DNA from: CAWVWF01 sp963933885
GTDB taxonomy: Bacteria; Bacteroidota; Bacteroidia; Flavobacteriales_C; GCA-002722245
Direction: 5' to 3'
Assembly: GCA_963933885.1 (NCBI GenBank)
Contig: CAWVWF010000004.1
Coordinates: forward strand, 1 to 50,928
DNA length: 50,928 nt
The translations under genes and the position numbers were made by a program. Positions 40,942-49,441 of the stretch are shown piece after piece. A model generated the notes under the pieces. The model searched no databases. It was given only the letters and a program-made list of their open reading frames with translations, and had not been told where the DNA came from. Each line of letters opens with the position of its first letter. Position 1 is the stretch's first letter.

Positions 40942-42507
40942 GTGGGAATCAAAAAAATCACATTATTATTCTTAATTCTTATAAGCCTTCAAATTTCGGC
41001 GCAGGATACGATTCCTATATTTTTCAAATCTGGAAGTACAACGTTATCTCAAACTGCAAAACTTAAGCTCGAAAATATACCTAAGAATTATAACCTTAGT
41101 AAGGTTGATACTATAAAATTTATTGGTTCAAGTGACTCAACGGGAAATGCATTTATCAACTTAATACTGTCTAAGAAAAGAGCAAAAAAAGCTAAAAGTT
41201 ATTGCTTATTTTTTAAGGATGATATTTATTTCATGTCTCATTATCTGGGTGAAAAATTAACAGGTAAACTAAGTTCGAATCGCTCTGTAAAAGTCATCTT
41301 AAATTATAAAAATGATACGATTGAAAAAGACATTGATGTCGTTGATCAAGATATGGACTCTATAAAGCAATTCAAATCATTCTGCTATCAAGTAGACTAT
41401 GATTTAATTCGATCAAGTTCAATTCGGAAAATTAAATTCAACACAGGGAATTTCATTTACATAGAAGTTGAACCAGGTTCACATGATGTAGATAGTGCTA
41501 GATTTTACGCTGGATTTAATAAAAAAGATAGCTCATACAGTATCGAGAAACTAGAATGGGAAACGGCAACAACGGGTAATTTTTGGTGGAAAAAAAATCG
41601 GTTTTCCACTAAAATACCACTTCAATACTGGAATCAATATAGAGTTTTTAAAAAGGTTGATAATTGCTCCTCTTGCGCAAATTCATTTCCTACAAAACCG
41701 AACGATAAGTTTTCTAAATCATTAGAAACAGATGTCTTTTTAATGAAAAACTTTCAATATAAATTCAACTGGTTTAGATCAGGTTATAAAGTAAGAATCC
41801 CAAGAGAATTTGTTGATGAGAAGACTACTTATTACACTGGTTGTTCAGACAATAACAAGAAAATAAAATGGAAGCGAAAAAGATTCGGAAAGCGCAAGAA
41901 TTACTATTACACTAGGTTATCGTCAAAGAAAAGGAATAACTGCGCTGCTAATATAACAAAGGAAACATTGCATTGTAAAGCCGATAAAAGTTCAACTTGT
42001 GATAATTGTTTTATTAAATGTGGAACGCCTTCAGGGGGTGATTGTTTCGATTCAAAATATCGAGTAGCAATCGAATATGGTTTGTTACCGTTAAAAACCT
42101 CACTAGGTTTTATAGGAGCTTCTATTGGAATTGACAAGAAGAAATATTTCAGTAAATTAACAATAGGATCTAATGAACAACTTCATTTACATATTCAAGG
42201 TCAGTATAGCCGATACCTTATACATTTCCCTAATTCTGCGTTAAACTTTCTAAAGCCGTGGCAAAACCCTTCTAATTCTCCAATAAAGTCCTTAGGTAGC
42301 CTTTATACAGGTATCCAATATCGTACAACATTTGATAATCCTATTAGTGAATCTAAAACTAATTTGAACTTACACTTTGGATATGCATATCATAAAATCC
42401 GATATAATTTCTATTGCCAATCAGGATTACAATATAATTTTTCAGCCAATCAATTTCAGCCAATGATTCAAATCGGAGGTTCAATAAAACTTTTTAGCTT
42501 GAGGTAA
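40942..42507 (+). CDS. OmpA-like/cysteine-rich surface protein with barrel end
   Basis: Exported protein of 521 residues starting with GTG at 40942 (no ATG before the signal peptide LLFLILISLQISA|Q). An OmpA-like peptidoglycan-binding pattern is near the N terminus: 'TIPIFFKSGSTTLS' and 'TIKFIGSSDSTGN...LSKKRAKKAKSY' (about 22-95), although the usual arginine region is degenerate. The middle (about 230-375) is cysteine-rich, with CSSC and CDNC pairs and a very basic loop (KIKWKRKRFGKRKNYYY). The last 150 residues look like an outer-membrane barrel (GYAYHKIRYNFYCQSGLQY, ending IGGSIKLFSLR). The combination is unusual and I cannot name a function. No terminator before the convergent gene. Confidence 0.65.
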   Translation: MGIKKITLLFLILISLQISAQDTIPIFFKSGSTTLSQTAKLKLENIPKNYNLSKVDTIKFIGSSDSTGNAFINLILSKKRAKKAKSYCLFFKDDIYFMSHYLGEKLTGKLSSNRSVKVILNYKNDTIEKDIDVVDQDMDSIKQFKSFCYQVDYDLIRSSSIRKIKFNTGNFIYIEVEPGSHDVDSARFYAGFNKKDSSYSIEKLEWETATTGNFWWKKNRFSTKIPLQYWNQYRVFKKVDNCSSCANSFPTKPNDKFSKSLETDVFLMKNFQYKFNWFRSGYKVRIPREFVDEKTTYYTGCSDNNKKIKWKRKRFGKRKNYYYTRLSSKKRNNCAANITKETLHCKADKSSTCDNCFIKCGTPSGGDCFDSKYRVAIEYGLLPLKTSLGFIGASIGIDKKKYFSKLTIGSNEQLHLHIQGQYSRYLIHFPNSALNFLKPWQNPSNSPIKSLGSLYTGIQYRTTFDNPISESKTNLNLHFGYAYHKIRYNFYCQSGLQYNFSANQFQPMIQIGGSIKLFSLR

Positions 42508-42526
42508 AAAATGAAATTCGTTAGGG

Positions 42527-43870
42527 CTAATGAACGTCAACTCCATCAAAGGTAATTTCAGTAATAGCTGTTCTTTTACTTATCCCATGATACACTTCTA
42601 GAATTTCAAATCGAAAAACTAAATCTTTGTTATTCTCATAATCAACCACTCCAATTTTGAAGGACTGATTTGATTTTAAATCATCTAGTTTTAAAATTCC
42701 AAACGGGACTTCATTTACAAATACTTTCAAGGATTTCACTCTATTATGATAACGCCAAAGTGAATCTGATTCGAAAAAACCGTTGGATACTATAATTGTA
42801 TGAATCCTTGGGCTTTTATATTCAAAGTGATAGTCCAAATAAGAGCCTATCCCGTTATTTAAGGAATCACTTAACCAAGAAGTCTTATAGCTAAAATCGT
42901 TTGCTAAAACGGCTTCAGAATTCTTTGAGCTAACTATTTTATAGTTTCCTCCTCCACAATACCAACTGCATCCAGCTTCCATTACATTCCAAACACTTTC
43001 GTACGTTTCATCATACTTTTCGATTAAAGAATCCAATCTGATTTTTTCTATGCTAGAAAGAGAATCTTTTTCAAACAAATGGTTTCGTTCTACAAGTTCT
43101 AATTCTGTTGATAGACTTAAATTAGGGAAATAATAATTTGAAGCGGTGTGCATCCTTACCGATTTTTTTGAGATCGAATCAGCAAAGTTGAAATTCATTT
43201 GCTTAAACGATTTTTTATAAAAGCCCATATTTCCATCAAAGTCAAATTTCTTATATTTTAATATAAATTCTTTAGCGTTAAATTCAATATTTGGATTTGC
43301 GTTTCTATTAACTTCAATTACTATATTTTTCTGATTTGGATAAAGCTCTAAACATTCACGAATATGAGTTTTACTATCTTCAAAAACCCGAACCATATAG
43401 TATTTTGTCCCACCACCATTTGAACCTCCACCTAACAGCATATAAAATGTGCGATTCTTAAAAACAAATGTTTCGATTTTGTAATAGTATGCAGATAAGG
43501 AAGATTCATATGATTTAAACACTTCAAATATTGGGTTCAACCCTTTATACGCTATATAACTTGTAACATCAGATGAAGAGCCTCCATTAAAATTATCCCA
43601 TGAATAAATGCATAGTTTGTAATCTTTTGAAACTCTCCTTGCTTTGAAAAGGAAATTATCCTTAACACTATCTAAAGCGTATTGAAAAAATTCTGGTTCG
43701 GAAAGCAGTATTTCAACTGTTGAGTTAAATTCTACTGCTGAAGTATGGTTTAGTCTTTCTACTTTTAACGCGCGTACGACTTTCAATAAGGAATCTACTT
43801 TATCATTTTGAGAGACCCCGTCAAAAACAAGGAGGCTTAATAAAAATATAATACAGATTTTGAATTTCAT
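42527..43870 (-). CDS. Secreted protein with NADase-type glycan-binding domain
   Basis: Exported protein of 447 residues (signal peptide to about G20, VFDGVSQ). The N-terminal part (about 21-230) is unfamiliar, with a Gly-rich strand 'YMLLGGGSNGGGTKYYMVRV'. From about residue 310 the sequence follows the beta-sandwich seen in NADase-type glycan-binding domains: 'LANDFSYKTSWLSD', 'GSYLDYHFE', 'IIVSNGFFES', 'YHNRVKSLKVFVN', 'ILEVYHGISKRTAITEITFDG'. That suggests carbohydrate or surface binding outside the cell. A CGGG motif (WYCGGGNYK) precedes it. It lies 12 bases after the Hsp15-like gene on the same strand; that link looks accidental. Confidence 0.65.
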   Translation of the reverse strand: MKFKICIIFLLSLLVFDGVSQNDKVDSLLKVVRALKVERLNHTSAVEFNSTVEILLSEPEFFQYALDSVKDNFLFKARRVSKDYKLCIYSWDNFNGGSSSDVTSYIAYKGLNPIFEVFKSYESSLSAYYYKIETFVFKNRTFYMLLGGGSNGGGTKYYMVRVFEDSKTHIRECLELYPNQKNIVIEVNRNANPNIEFNAKEFILKYKKFDFDGNMGFYKKSFKQMNFNFADSISKKSVRMHTASNYYFPNLSLSTELELVERNHLFEKDSLSSIEKIRLDSLIEKYDETYESVWNVMEAGCSWYCGGGNYKIVSSKNSEAVLANDFSYKTSWLSDSLNNGIGSYLDYHFEYKSPRIHTIIVSNGFFESDSLWRYHNRVKSLKVFVNEVPFGILKLDDLKSNQSFKIGVVDYENNKDLVFRFEILEVYHGISKRTAITEITFDGVDVH

Positions 43871-43882
43871 AAACAGATAAAT

Positions 43883-44251
43883 CTAATCCCAAAAACTATC
43901 AAGATCTCTTCTGTTCTTTTTGGTAGGACGTCCAAGCATTCCTTTTTGTCTTAAATCATTGTTCTCTTTTTGGACTTGCTTTAACATTTTCAAATCATCC
44001 TCATCTGTAGTTTCGATCATTAAATCTGCAACTAACTTAGCGCCTACTCTACTCTTTGGGATATCTCTAACCTTATAAGTTCTCCAAATTGGCAATGCTT
44101 TTATAGCGAAGGATTGATCAATCTTAATTTCTTTTGAAGACTTTTTTACGATAACCCCATTGATCTTGATATTCCCTGCTTCTACATTTTTAGCAGACAA
44201 CGATCTTGTTTTAAAAAGACGAACGCACCACAAATATTTATCTATTCTCAT
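43883..44251 (-). CDS. hslR: S4-domain RNA-binding protein (Hsp15-like)
   Basis: Protein of 122 residues with an N-terminal S4 RNA-binding domain: 'MRIDKYLWCVRLFKTRSLSAK' and 'GNIKINGVIVKKSSKEIKIDQ'. The basic tail ('RQKGMLGRPTKKNRRDLDSFWD') is as in Hsp15/HslR. In E. coli the protein binds free 50S subunits with stalled tRNA and helps recycling. Bacteroidetes homologues are annotated by similarity. It lies 30 bases after the DUF2461 gene and 12 bases before the glycan-binding protein gene, all on the minus strand. Confidence 0.88.
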   Translation of the reverse strand: MRIDKYLWCVRLFKTRSLSAKNVEAGNIKINGVIVKKSSKEIKIDQSFAIKALPIWRTYKVRDIPKSRVGAKLVADLMIETTDEDDLKMLKQVQKENNDLRQKGMLGRPTKKNRRDLDSFWD

Positions 44252-44281
44252 ATTATAAAAAATGAAAGGTTCAATATGATT

Positions 44282-44974
44282 TTAATCTTCAAACAAAGGA
44301 GTTCCGTTTTCGTCTGTTGTTAGAATATAACTCATTAAATCAAAAAGAGGATGCATTGCCAAGAAAACAGCTGCTACCTTTTTATGAAAATCTTTAGATT
44401 GAACTTCTTCATCAGTAAAATCATGCTTAAGTATATGTTGTTTATACCTTAGTAAATCAATAGAAGATGCTTCTTTATCAAACCCTTTTGGAGCAGTCTT
44501 TAATTGATCTCCTAGTAATTCTCCGAATACTTCCTTAAATTCTTTAGAACCTAATATTTTTCTAAATTCACTTTCTTCTGATTCTATTCCTTTTCTAAGT
44601 TTTAATAAATCATCTTTATTTGGTCCCCAAAAACCTCCTGCTGCGAATGAATTTCCTGGTTCGATGTGAAAGTAAAAACCTCCTCTTAATAAATTAGTGG
44701 CTCTTTTAAACGAACCACTCCAATTGTTCTTATATGGTTCCTTATTTTTAGAAAACCTTACATCTCTGTATATTCTGTGAAGCGCTTTCTTTCCAGTAGC
44801 TGTTTCAATTTTATCAAACGTTTTAATTTCTTCCAATAAAGAGTCTGAAAATGAAATCACTTTCTCATGTTCTTCAATATACAATGATTTGTTTTCGTTA
44901 AACCATTCTCTATTGTTGTTTTTAGATAACTTATTTAAAAACTTAAAACTCGATGCTTGAATATTAGTGCTCAT
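44282..44974 (-). CDS. DUF2461 family protein
   Basis: Cytoplasmic protein of 230 residues, the usual DUF2461 length. Family blocks: 'FKFLNKLSKNNNREWFNENK' (10-29), 'IYRDVRFSKNKEPYKNNWSG' (68-87), 'GGFYFHIEPGNSFAAGGFWGP' region (98-118), and the C-terminal 'KDFHKKVAAVFLAMHPLFDLM'. The biochemical role of the family is not known. It seems to start a short minus-strand unit with hslR. Confidence 0.9.
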   Translation of the reverse strand: MSTNIQASSFKFLNKLSKNNNREWFNENKSLYIEEHEKVISFSDSLLEEIKTFDKIETATGKKALHRIYRDVRFSKNKEPYKNNWSGSFKRATNLLRGGFYFHIEPGNSFAAGGFWGPNKDDLLKLRKGIESEESEFRKILGSKEFKEVFGELLGDQLKTAPKGFDKEASSIDLLRYKQHILKHDFTDEEVQSKDFHKKVAAVFLAMHPLFDLMSYILTTDENGTPLFED

Positions 44975-45090
44975 CTTCTATAAATTAAATTCAACCTGAT
45001 ATTGTAAACTAGCCTTTACTAAAATAGCAAATAATTTGTGTTTCCTACTCAACTTCAGTTCCTATTTCTTGATTTGTGTATAGCTTGCCT

Positions 45091-46086
45091 TTATCGCTTA
45101 AAAACGGCTTTTAAAGTTTCCTTTATTGAAACTACATTTAATGGGAATTCCAATAATACATGAAGCATACTTATAAAAAATAACACCTTCAATCCTATAG
45201 AATAATTATAAAAATAGGTTCCAATTGCAAGAACGGAAACTGCAATTACAACAAGTAATCTAGGCTTTGTTAAACTTTTACCCCAACCTATTACCGATGT
45301 TTTTGAAAACCAATTTAAGTAATGATACAAGTATGCATAAGAGATGAATACTTGGGTTTTACAAGCTGTTAAAGGGGTTACTTTTTCAATCCCGATTAAG
45401 GACTCAAAATCCAAGTTTGTCTGTTGATGTGAGCTTTTAAAAATTCCTTTTATAGATTCAGGAATCGAATAACCTTCCGGATCTAATGGTACATACAATA
45501 CAATTATCGGTACCAAAACATGAAGGATAATAGGAATATAACCAGTTTTGTTCTTAGACTTGATTGCCCCGTACAGCATAAACATTCCTGTGAAAATATA
45601 AACATGAACCAAGGTTGGAAGGAACGTTCCAATTAATATATGGAAGTTATCTGCTTCCCTTAAAAAAGCGCCAACAAACATTGCTAATACCCCAACAAGA
45701 AAGTAAAACATCTTGTTATCAGTAAACACAACAGTTATCCCCAAAATTAACGATGTAAAAATAACTGGATCTCCCCATTTAGTTAATGCTATAACTTGAT
45801 CGTAAACATCTTTATGCGCTCGAGTCCATTCCTCAATACCTGGTAAGAAAAATAAATGTGGAATACTTAAAAAGGCGGTTAAACCTCCCAAGATCCAAAC
45901 TGTTGTTTTCTTTGATTTCGAAAAATAATTATTATCGTTTAACCAATTGATTTCCGTTAAATAATGAAGCGGTCCTAGAATGGCGTAAGAATAAATTAAT
46001 AGTCTGAATGGAAGAATATAAGCCAAGATTAAACATGCTGGAATAAGTATAATATTAAGCCGATCTATATTCTGATTTTTCACCAT
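45091..46086 (-). CDS. Multi-pass membrane protein with buried histidines
   Basis: Integral membrane protein of 331 residues with about nine helices. I do not recognise a named family. Histidines fall in or at the ends of hydrophobic segments: H41 (GPLHYLTEINWL), H149 (DNFHILIG), H161 (TLVHVYIF), H189 (IILHVLVP), H255 (LYHYLNWFSKTSVIGW) and H309 (SMLHVLLEFPLN). The motifs HYLTE, HYLNWF and HVLLEFPLN look conserved-type and could hold a metal, as in membrane hydroxylases or Brp/Blh-type dioxygenases, but the exact motifs of those families are not present. It lies 14 bases after the asparaginase gene, same strand. Confidence 0.65.
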   Translation of the reverse strand: MVKNQNIDRLNIILIPACLILAYILPFRLLIYSYAILGPLHYLTEINWLNDNNYFSKSKKTTVWILGGLTAFLSIPHLFFLPGIEEWTRAHKDVYDQVIALTKWGDPVIFTSLILGITVVFTDNKMFYFLVGVLAMFVGAFLREADNFHILIGTFLPTLVHVYIFTGMFMLYGAIKSKNKTGYIPIILHVLVPIIVLYVPLDPEGYSIPESIKGIFKSSHQQTNLDFESLIGIEKVTPLTACKTQVFISYAYLYHYLNWFSKTSVIGWGKSLTKPRLLVVIAVSVLAIGTYFYNYSIGLKVLFFISMLHVLLEFPLNVVSIKETLKAVFKR

Positions 46087-46100
46087 TCCTTAGTAAATCA

Positions 46101-47141
46101 TTAAACTGTTAATTCACCGATCCAATTGGTGGTTAGAAGTAATTCTATTTTAGATGCTTCTGAATAATTTCCGAGAACTACCATCAACTTCGTAAGTGCA
46201 GCTTCAGTAGTCATATCATTTCCTGAAAGAACGCCTATTTCTTTCAATACATTACTTGCTTCATATTTCCCAAGCTCTACAGATCCAACGTTACATTGTG
46301 ACACTGCAATAATCTTCACTCCTGATTTGATAGAAGATTTTAATATCTCAACACTCGCTTGAGAAAGGTTTACCGTTCCGGTTCCAAATGTTTCTAAAAC
46401 GACTCCTTTAACCCAACTAGAAGAAATTACTTGATCAATATACTGATCACTGATACCTGGAAAAAGCTTTAAGATAACAACGTTTTTTTCTAGCTTATTT
46501 AAAGACTGAAAAACAGCATCAGAAACGTTATTTATTAAAGCATCTTTATATTTAATATTAACCCCAGCAGTTGCCAATACTGAATAATTAGGTGATGAAA
46601 ATGCATCAAAATTTTCTGTATTGTTCTTTGTACTCCTAACCCCTCTGTATAATTTATTATCGAAAAACACAGCTACTTCTGGAACACGAGGTAAATTGTT
46701 TTTCTGAGCAATCGCAATTTCAATTGCAGTTACTAAGTTTTCATGCGCATCACTTCTTGGTTCACTAATTGGCAATTGAGAACCTGTGAAAATCACAGGT
46801 TTATTTAAGCCTTGAAGTAGAAACCCCAAAGCACTAGCTGAAAAAGCCATTGTATCTGTTCCGTGAAGAACGACAAAACCGTTATATAATTCGTAATTAT
46901 CTTGAATGATGCTTCTGATTTCTAACCATTCCTCTAAACCTACATGAGCAGAATCCATTGGTTCTTTAAAAGAAGCCACTGAAACATCAGCTTTTAGGTC
47001 CTTTAATTTTGGAACAAATTCTAAAACACTATCAACTGAAAAAGGTAAGTACGATCCAGAATTTTCATCCTCAATCATACCAATCGTTCCACCAGTATAA
47101 ATTAGTAATATTTTGGATTTGTTATTTGTACCAGCTTGCAT
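46101..47141 (-). CDS. ansA: Type I L-asparaginase
   Basis: Amidohydrolase of 346 residues from the ATG at 47141; a TTG seven codons upstream (47162) is a poorer choice. It hydrolyses L-asparagine to aspartate and ammonia. The active-site threonine is T16 in YTGGTIGM (15-22); the second catalytic group is T95-D96 in VLHGTDTMAFSA. 'VIFTGSQLPISEPRSDAHEN' is a further family block. No signal peptide, so it is the cytoplasmic (AnsA) form. Its first 20 bases overlap the end of the gamma carbonic anhydrase gene. Confidence 0.93.
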   Translation of the reverse strand: MQAGTNNKSKILLIYTGGTIGMIEDENSGSYLPFSVDSVLEFVPKLKDLKADVSVASFKEPMDSAHVGLEEWLEIRSIIQDNYELYNGFVVLHGTDTMAFSASALGFLLQGLNKPVIFTGSQLPISEPRSDAHENLVTAIEIAIAQKNNLPRVPEVAVFFDNKLYRGVRSTKNNTENFDAFSSPNYSVLATAGVNIKYKDALINNVSDAVFQSLNKLEKNVVILKLFPGISDQYIDQVISSSWVKGVVLETFGTGTVNLSQASVEILKSSIKSGVKIIAVSQCNVGSVELGKYEASNVLKEIGVLSGNDMTTEAALTKLMVVLGNYSEASKIELLLTTNWIGELTV

Positions 47142-47634
47142 ACTTGATATAGTTATTTGCAATTCTGTTTATTTGTCCTTCTGCTAATCTAGGATCAACA
47201 TCTTTAATTTTCTTTGCTGGAATTCCTGCATAAACACTTCCTGGTTCAACTACAGTTTTCGCTGTTAGGATTGCTCCTGCAGCTATAATTGAGTTTTCGC
47301 CAATCACACAATCATCCATAATAATAGCTCCCATTCCAACCAGAACATTATCTTTTATTGTACAACCATGAACCATGGCTTTGTGCCCAATAGAAACGTT
47401 GTTTCCAATGTTTGTAGGTGACGTCTCGTAAGTTCCATGAATAACCGCTCCATCTTGAACGTTTACTTTGTTACCCATTTTAATATAATTCACATCTCCT
47501 CTTACAACGGCGTTAAACCAAAAACTACATTGATCTCCACAAATCACTTCTCCAATAATAGTAGCGTTTTCCGCTAAGTAATTGTCTTCACCAAACTTTG
47601 GTGTAAAACCTCTCACTGTTTTTATTAATGCCAT
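47122..47634 (-). CDS. Gamma carbonic anhydrase-like hexapeptide protein
   Basis: Left-handed beta-helix protein of 170 residues (YrdA/PaaY/Cam-like). Hexapeptide repeats run from about 20 to 150 ('IIGEVICGDQCSFW', 'NIGNNVSIGHKAMVHGCTIKDNVLVGMGAII'). The three zinc-binding histidines are H66 (VIHG), H84 and H89 (GHKAMVHGC). 'YAGIPAKKI' is the usual C-terminal block before the final helix. It may be a carbonic anhydrase or a metal-binding relative without that activity; many YrdA proteins show none. It starts 3 bases after the stop of the T9SS gene at 47638 and overlaps the asparaginase gene, so it is read as part of that run. Confidence 0.92.
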   Translation of the reverse strand: MALIKTVRGFTPKFGEDNYLAENATIIGEVICGDQCSFWFNAVVRGDVNYIKMGNKVNVQDGAVIHGTYETSPTNIGNNVSIGHKAMVHGCTIKDNVLVGMGAIIMDDCVIGENSIIAAGAILTAKTVVEPGSVYAGIPAKKIKDVDPRLAEGQINRIANNYIKYASWYK

Positions 47635-47637
47635 ATA

Positions 47638-49017
47638 CTAACGCTTAACTGTTTTTATTGTTGATATAACTTCCTCATTTCTCCAGATTCTAAAGAAGTA
47701 CATTCCATAACGTAAATCATATAAATCAAACTGGACGGTTTGAGTAGCAAAATTTGTTTCTTGAAAAACGATCCTCCCTCTGATGTCAAAAATTTCAACT
47801 TTCATATCTGCGAAAGAAGTTCCTAAATTTATCCAAACATCTTTTGTAAACAGACTTGGTGATACTGTTAAACTTGGTAAGTTCGGAACAATTTTAACGA
47901 CATCCTTAATATCAGGGGGGACAGTACAACCCCAAGTTGTATCACTTTTAGTATTTACTATAAAACTTAAAAAGTCAAATATTGTATCGGAACCAAAAAC
48001 AGAACTAGCTCTGAAAGTAATAATGTTTCCGCCTTGCTGTTTATCGTTACCTAAATAATTTAAGGATAAAGTATCGAAAGCTTCTGTTCCTATTGAGCGT
48101 GATTTTTCAATACCATTAAAATATAAACTTGGTTTATAACCTCCTTCTACTTCTAAAAAAACTGAATCTGCAAAGAGGTTTTCATAACTAACCATAAAGT
48201 CTTCATTACCTGCTCCGTTAAAATCATAAACGCCAGCAACAGTATTTAAAATCGGTGTAAAATTCCCTCTTTCGTTTTCATCATCATCTACAAAAACTGG
48301 AAAATCAACAACTGAATGTCCGATTTGAACTCCATCTCGATATTCTGCAATTTCATAAGCGAAAATGTAAATCCCCCAAGTTGGATTATCCCAACTAAAG
48401 AAACCTGTCTGTTCATCTATACTAACCCCAGAAGGGGTCCAATAACCTGCAACTGGAAATCCATTTAATGCTTTAGGGCTTATCAATTTAAAACTCAAAC
48501 TATCTCCTTCTTCATCGTAATGTGCTAGGTTCATCTGAAATGGATCACCTGATTTCACCCACATGTAAGGATCATATAATGTTTTAGCAGAAGTATTAAT
48601 ACAATAGCTCAAAGTATCCGCAACGGCTATGATAGCATCGAAATACAAGACACTCGTTCCTGATTTCCCACTCGTCATATTATTCACATCAAACATTCTG
48701 TATATGTCCTGAAAGATTACCTGATAGTTTCCTTCATCTGCATATTGATGTGTTGCTTCGTAAATATTTTTCCTAACTCCTGGGTAAATATTATCTCCAT
48801 TCCCATTCGTTCTTAAAAACCATTCTTCTTCACCATCTCCCCATCTAATCAAAACAGAATCTCTATCAGAATTATTAATATCATGATCAGCGTAAGTCAC
48901 TATCTCAACGTGGTAAGTATAACCACTAACATGCGTGTAATTTATGTATCCTCCGAAATAATGATCGGCAAACGCACAAAACGGCATTAGAAGAAAAAGT
49001 GCAAGAATTCTGTTCAT
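47638..49017 (-). CDS. T9SS-targeted surface protein with PKD-like region
   Basis: Secreted protein of 459 residues with a signal peptide ending near A17 (CAFA|DHY). The start 'HYFGGYINYTHVSGYTYHVEI' is the common opening of Bacteroidetes surface proteins related to gliding-associated/HYR-PKD types. 'VLIRWGDGEEEWFL' and 'THQYADEGNYQVIF' fit a PKD-like strand pair, and 'YDEEGDSLSFKLISP', 'TGFFSWDNP' a cadherin/Ig-like module. A T9SS type A sorting domain (from about 385, 'DVWINLGTSFADMKVEIFDIRG', ending 'RYGMYFFRI...TIKTVKR') closes it. Ligand unknown. First gene of a minus-strand run with gamma carbonic anhydrase, asparaginase and the membrane protein. Confidence 0.82.
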   Translation of the reverse strand: MNRILALFLLMPFCAFADHYFGGYINYTHVSGYTYHVEIVTYADHDINNSDRDSVLIRWGDGEEEWFLRTNGNGDNIYPGVRKNIYEATHQYADEGNYQVIFQDIYRMFDVNNMTSGKSGTSVLYFDAIIAVADTLSYCINTSAKTLYDPYMWVKSGDPFQMNLAHYDEEGDSLSFKLISPKALNGFPVAGYWTPSGVSIDEQTGFFSWDNPTWGIYIFAYEIAEYRDGVQIGHSVVDFPVFVDDDENERGNFTPILNTVAGVYDFNGAGNEDFMVSYENLFADSVFLEVEGGYKPSLYFNGIEKSRSIGTEAFDTLSLNYLGNDKQQGGNIITFRASSVFGSDTIFDFLSFIVNTKSDTTWGCTVPPDIKDVVKIVPNLPSLTVSPSLFTKDVWINLGTSFADMKVEIFDIRGRIVFQETNFATQTVQFDLYDLRYGMYFFRIWRNEEVISTIKTVKR

Positions 49018-49057
49018 TATATCTTAACGATTTTTAATTTCTGTGAGTATCACAATT

Positions 49058-49065
49058 CAAAAATA
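49058..49065 (-). promoter_or_regulatory. -7 box of the T9SS/gamma-CA run
   Basis: On the minus strand TATTTTTG (49065-49058) is an exact TAnnTTTG match, 40 bases before the ATG at 49017. A TTG lies upstream but only 14 bases away, shorter than the usual spacing. Confidence 0.35.
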
Positions 49066-49096
49066 CTACCTTTAGAGGACAATTAATTTTTTACGG

Positions 49097-49441
49097 ATGA
49101 AAAAGATATATCACTTAGGAAGTTGTTCTACTAATATCAGAATTTTAAAGGGTTTAAACCTCGATGGAATTGAATTACAAGATATTAAAAAGGTAACAAT
49201 GACTGCTGAACAAGTTGATGAAATGAAAGCTTTGGCTGGATCCTACGAAGCATTGTTCTCTAGAAAAGCAATGAAATACCGTTCTATGGGCTTGAATGAA
49301 ATGACCCTTACTGAAGAAGATTATAAAAATTACATAGTACAAGAATACACGTTTTTAAAACGTCCTGTGGCTATTATTGATGATAAGATATTTATTGGAA
49401 ATTCTAAAGCAGTAGTTGCAGAATTAACGGAAGAACTTTAA
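49097..49441 (+). CDS. ArsC/Spx-family thioredoxin-fold protein
   Basis: Protein of 114 residues, the ArsC/Spx length. It opens with 'KKIYHLGSCSTNIRILKGL'; C10 sits at the active-site position of the ArsC family (HNPxCSxSR type), but the context is S-C-S-T-N rather than C-S-x-S-R. 'EEDYKNYIVQEYTFLKRPVAIIDD' then 'IFIGNSKAVVAEL' match the C-terminal block with the conserved R-P pair. There is no second cysteine, so Spx-type CxxC switching is excluded. Arsenate reduction or another thiol-redox role is possible; the family is used loosely here. Stop overlaps the convergent flavoprotein stop by 4 bases. Confidence 0.8.
   Translation: MKKIYHLGSCSTNIRILKGLNLDGIELQDIKKVTMTAEQVDEMKALAGSYEALFSRKAMKYRSMGLNEMTLTEEDYKNYIVQEYTFLKRPVAIIDDKIFIGNSKAVVAELTEEL

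Noticed and set aside
47142..47162. 5' extension of asparaginase to TTG 47162
   Set aside because: ATG at 47141 lies seven codons later and fits the family N terminus better.
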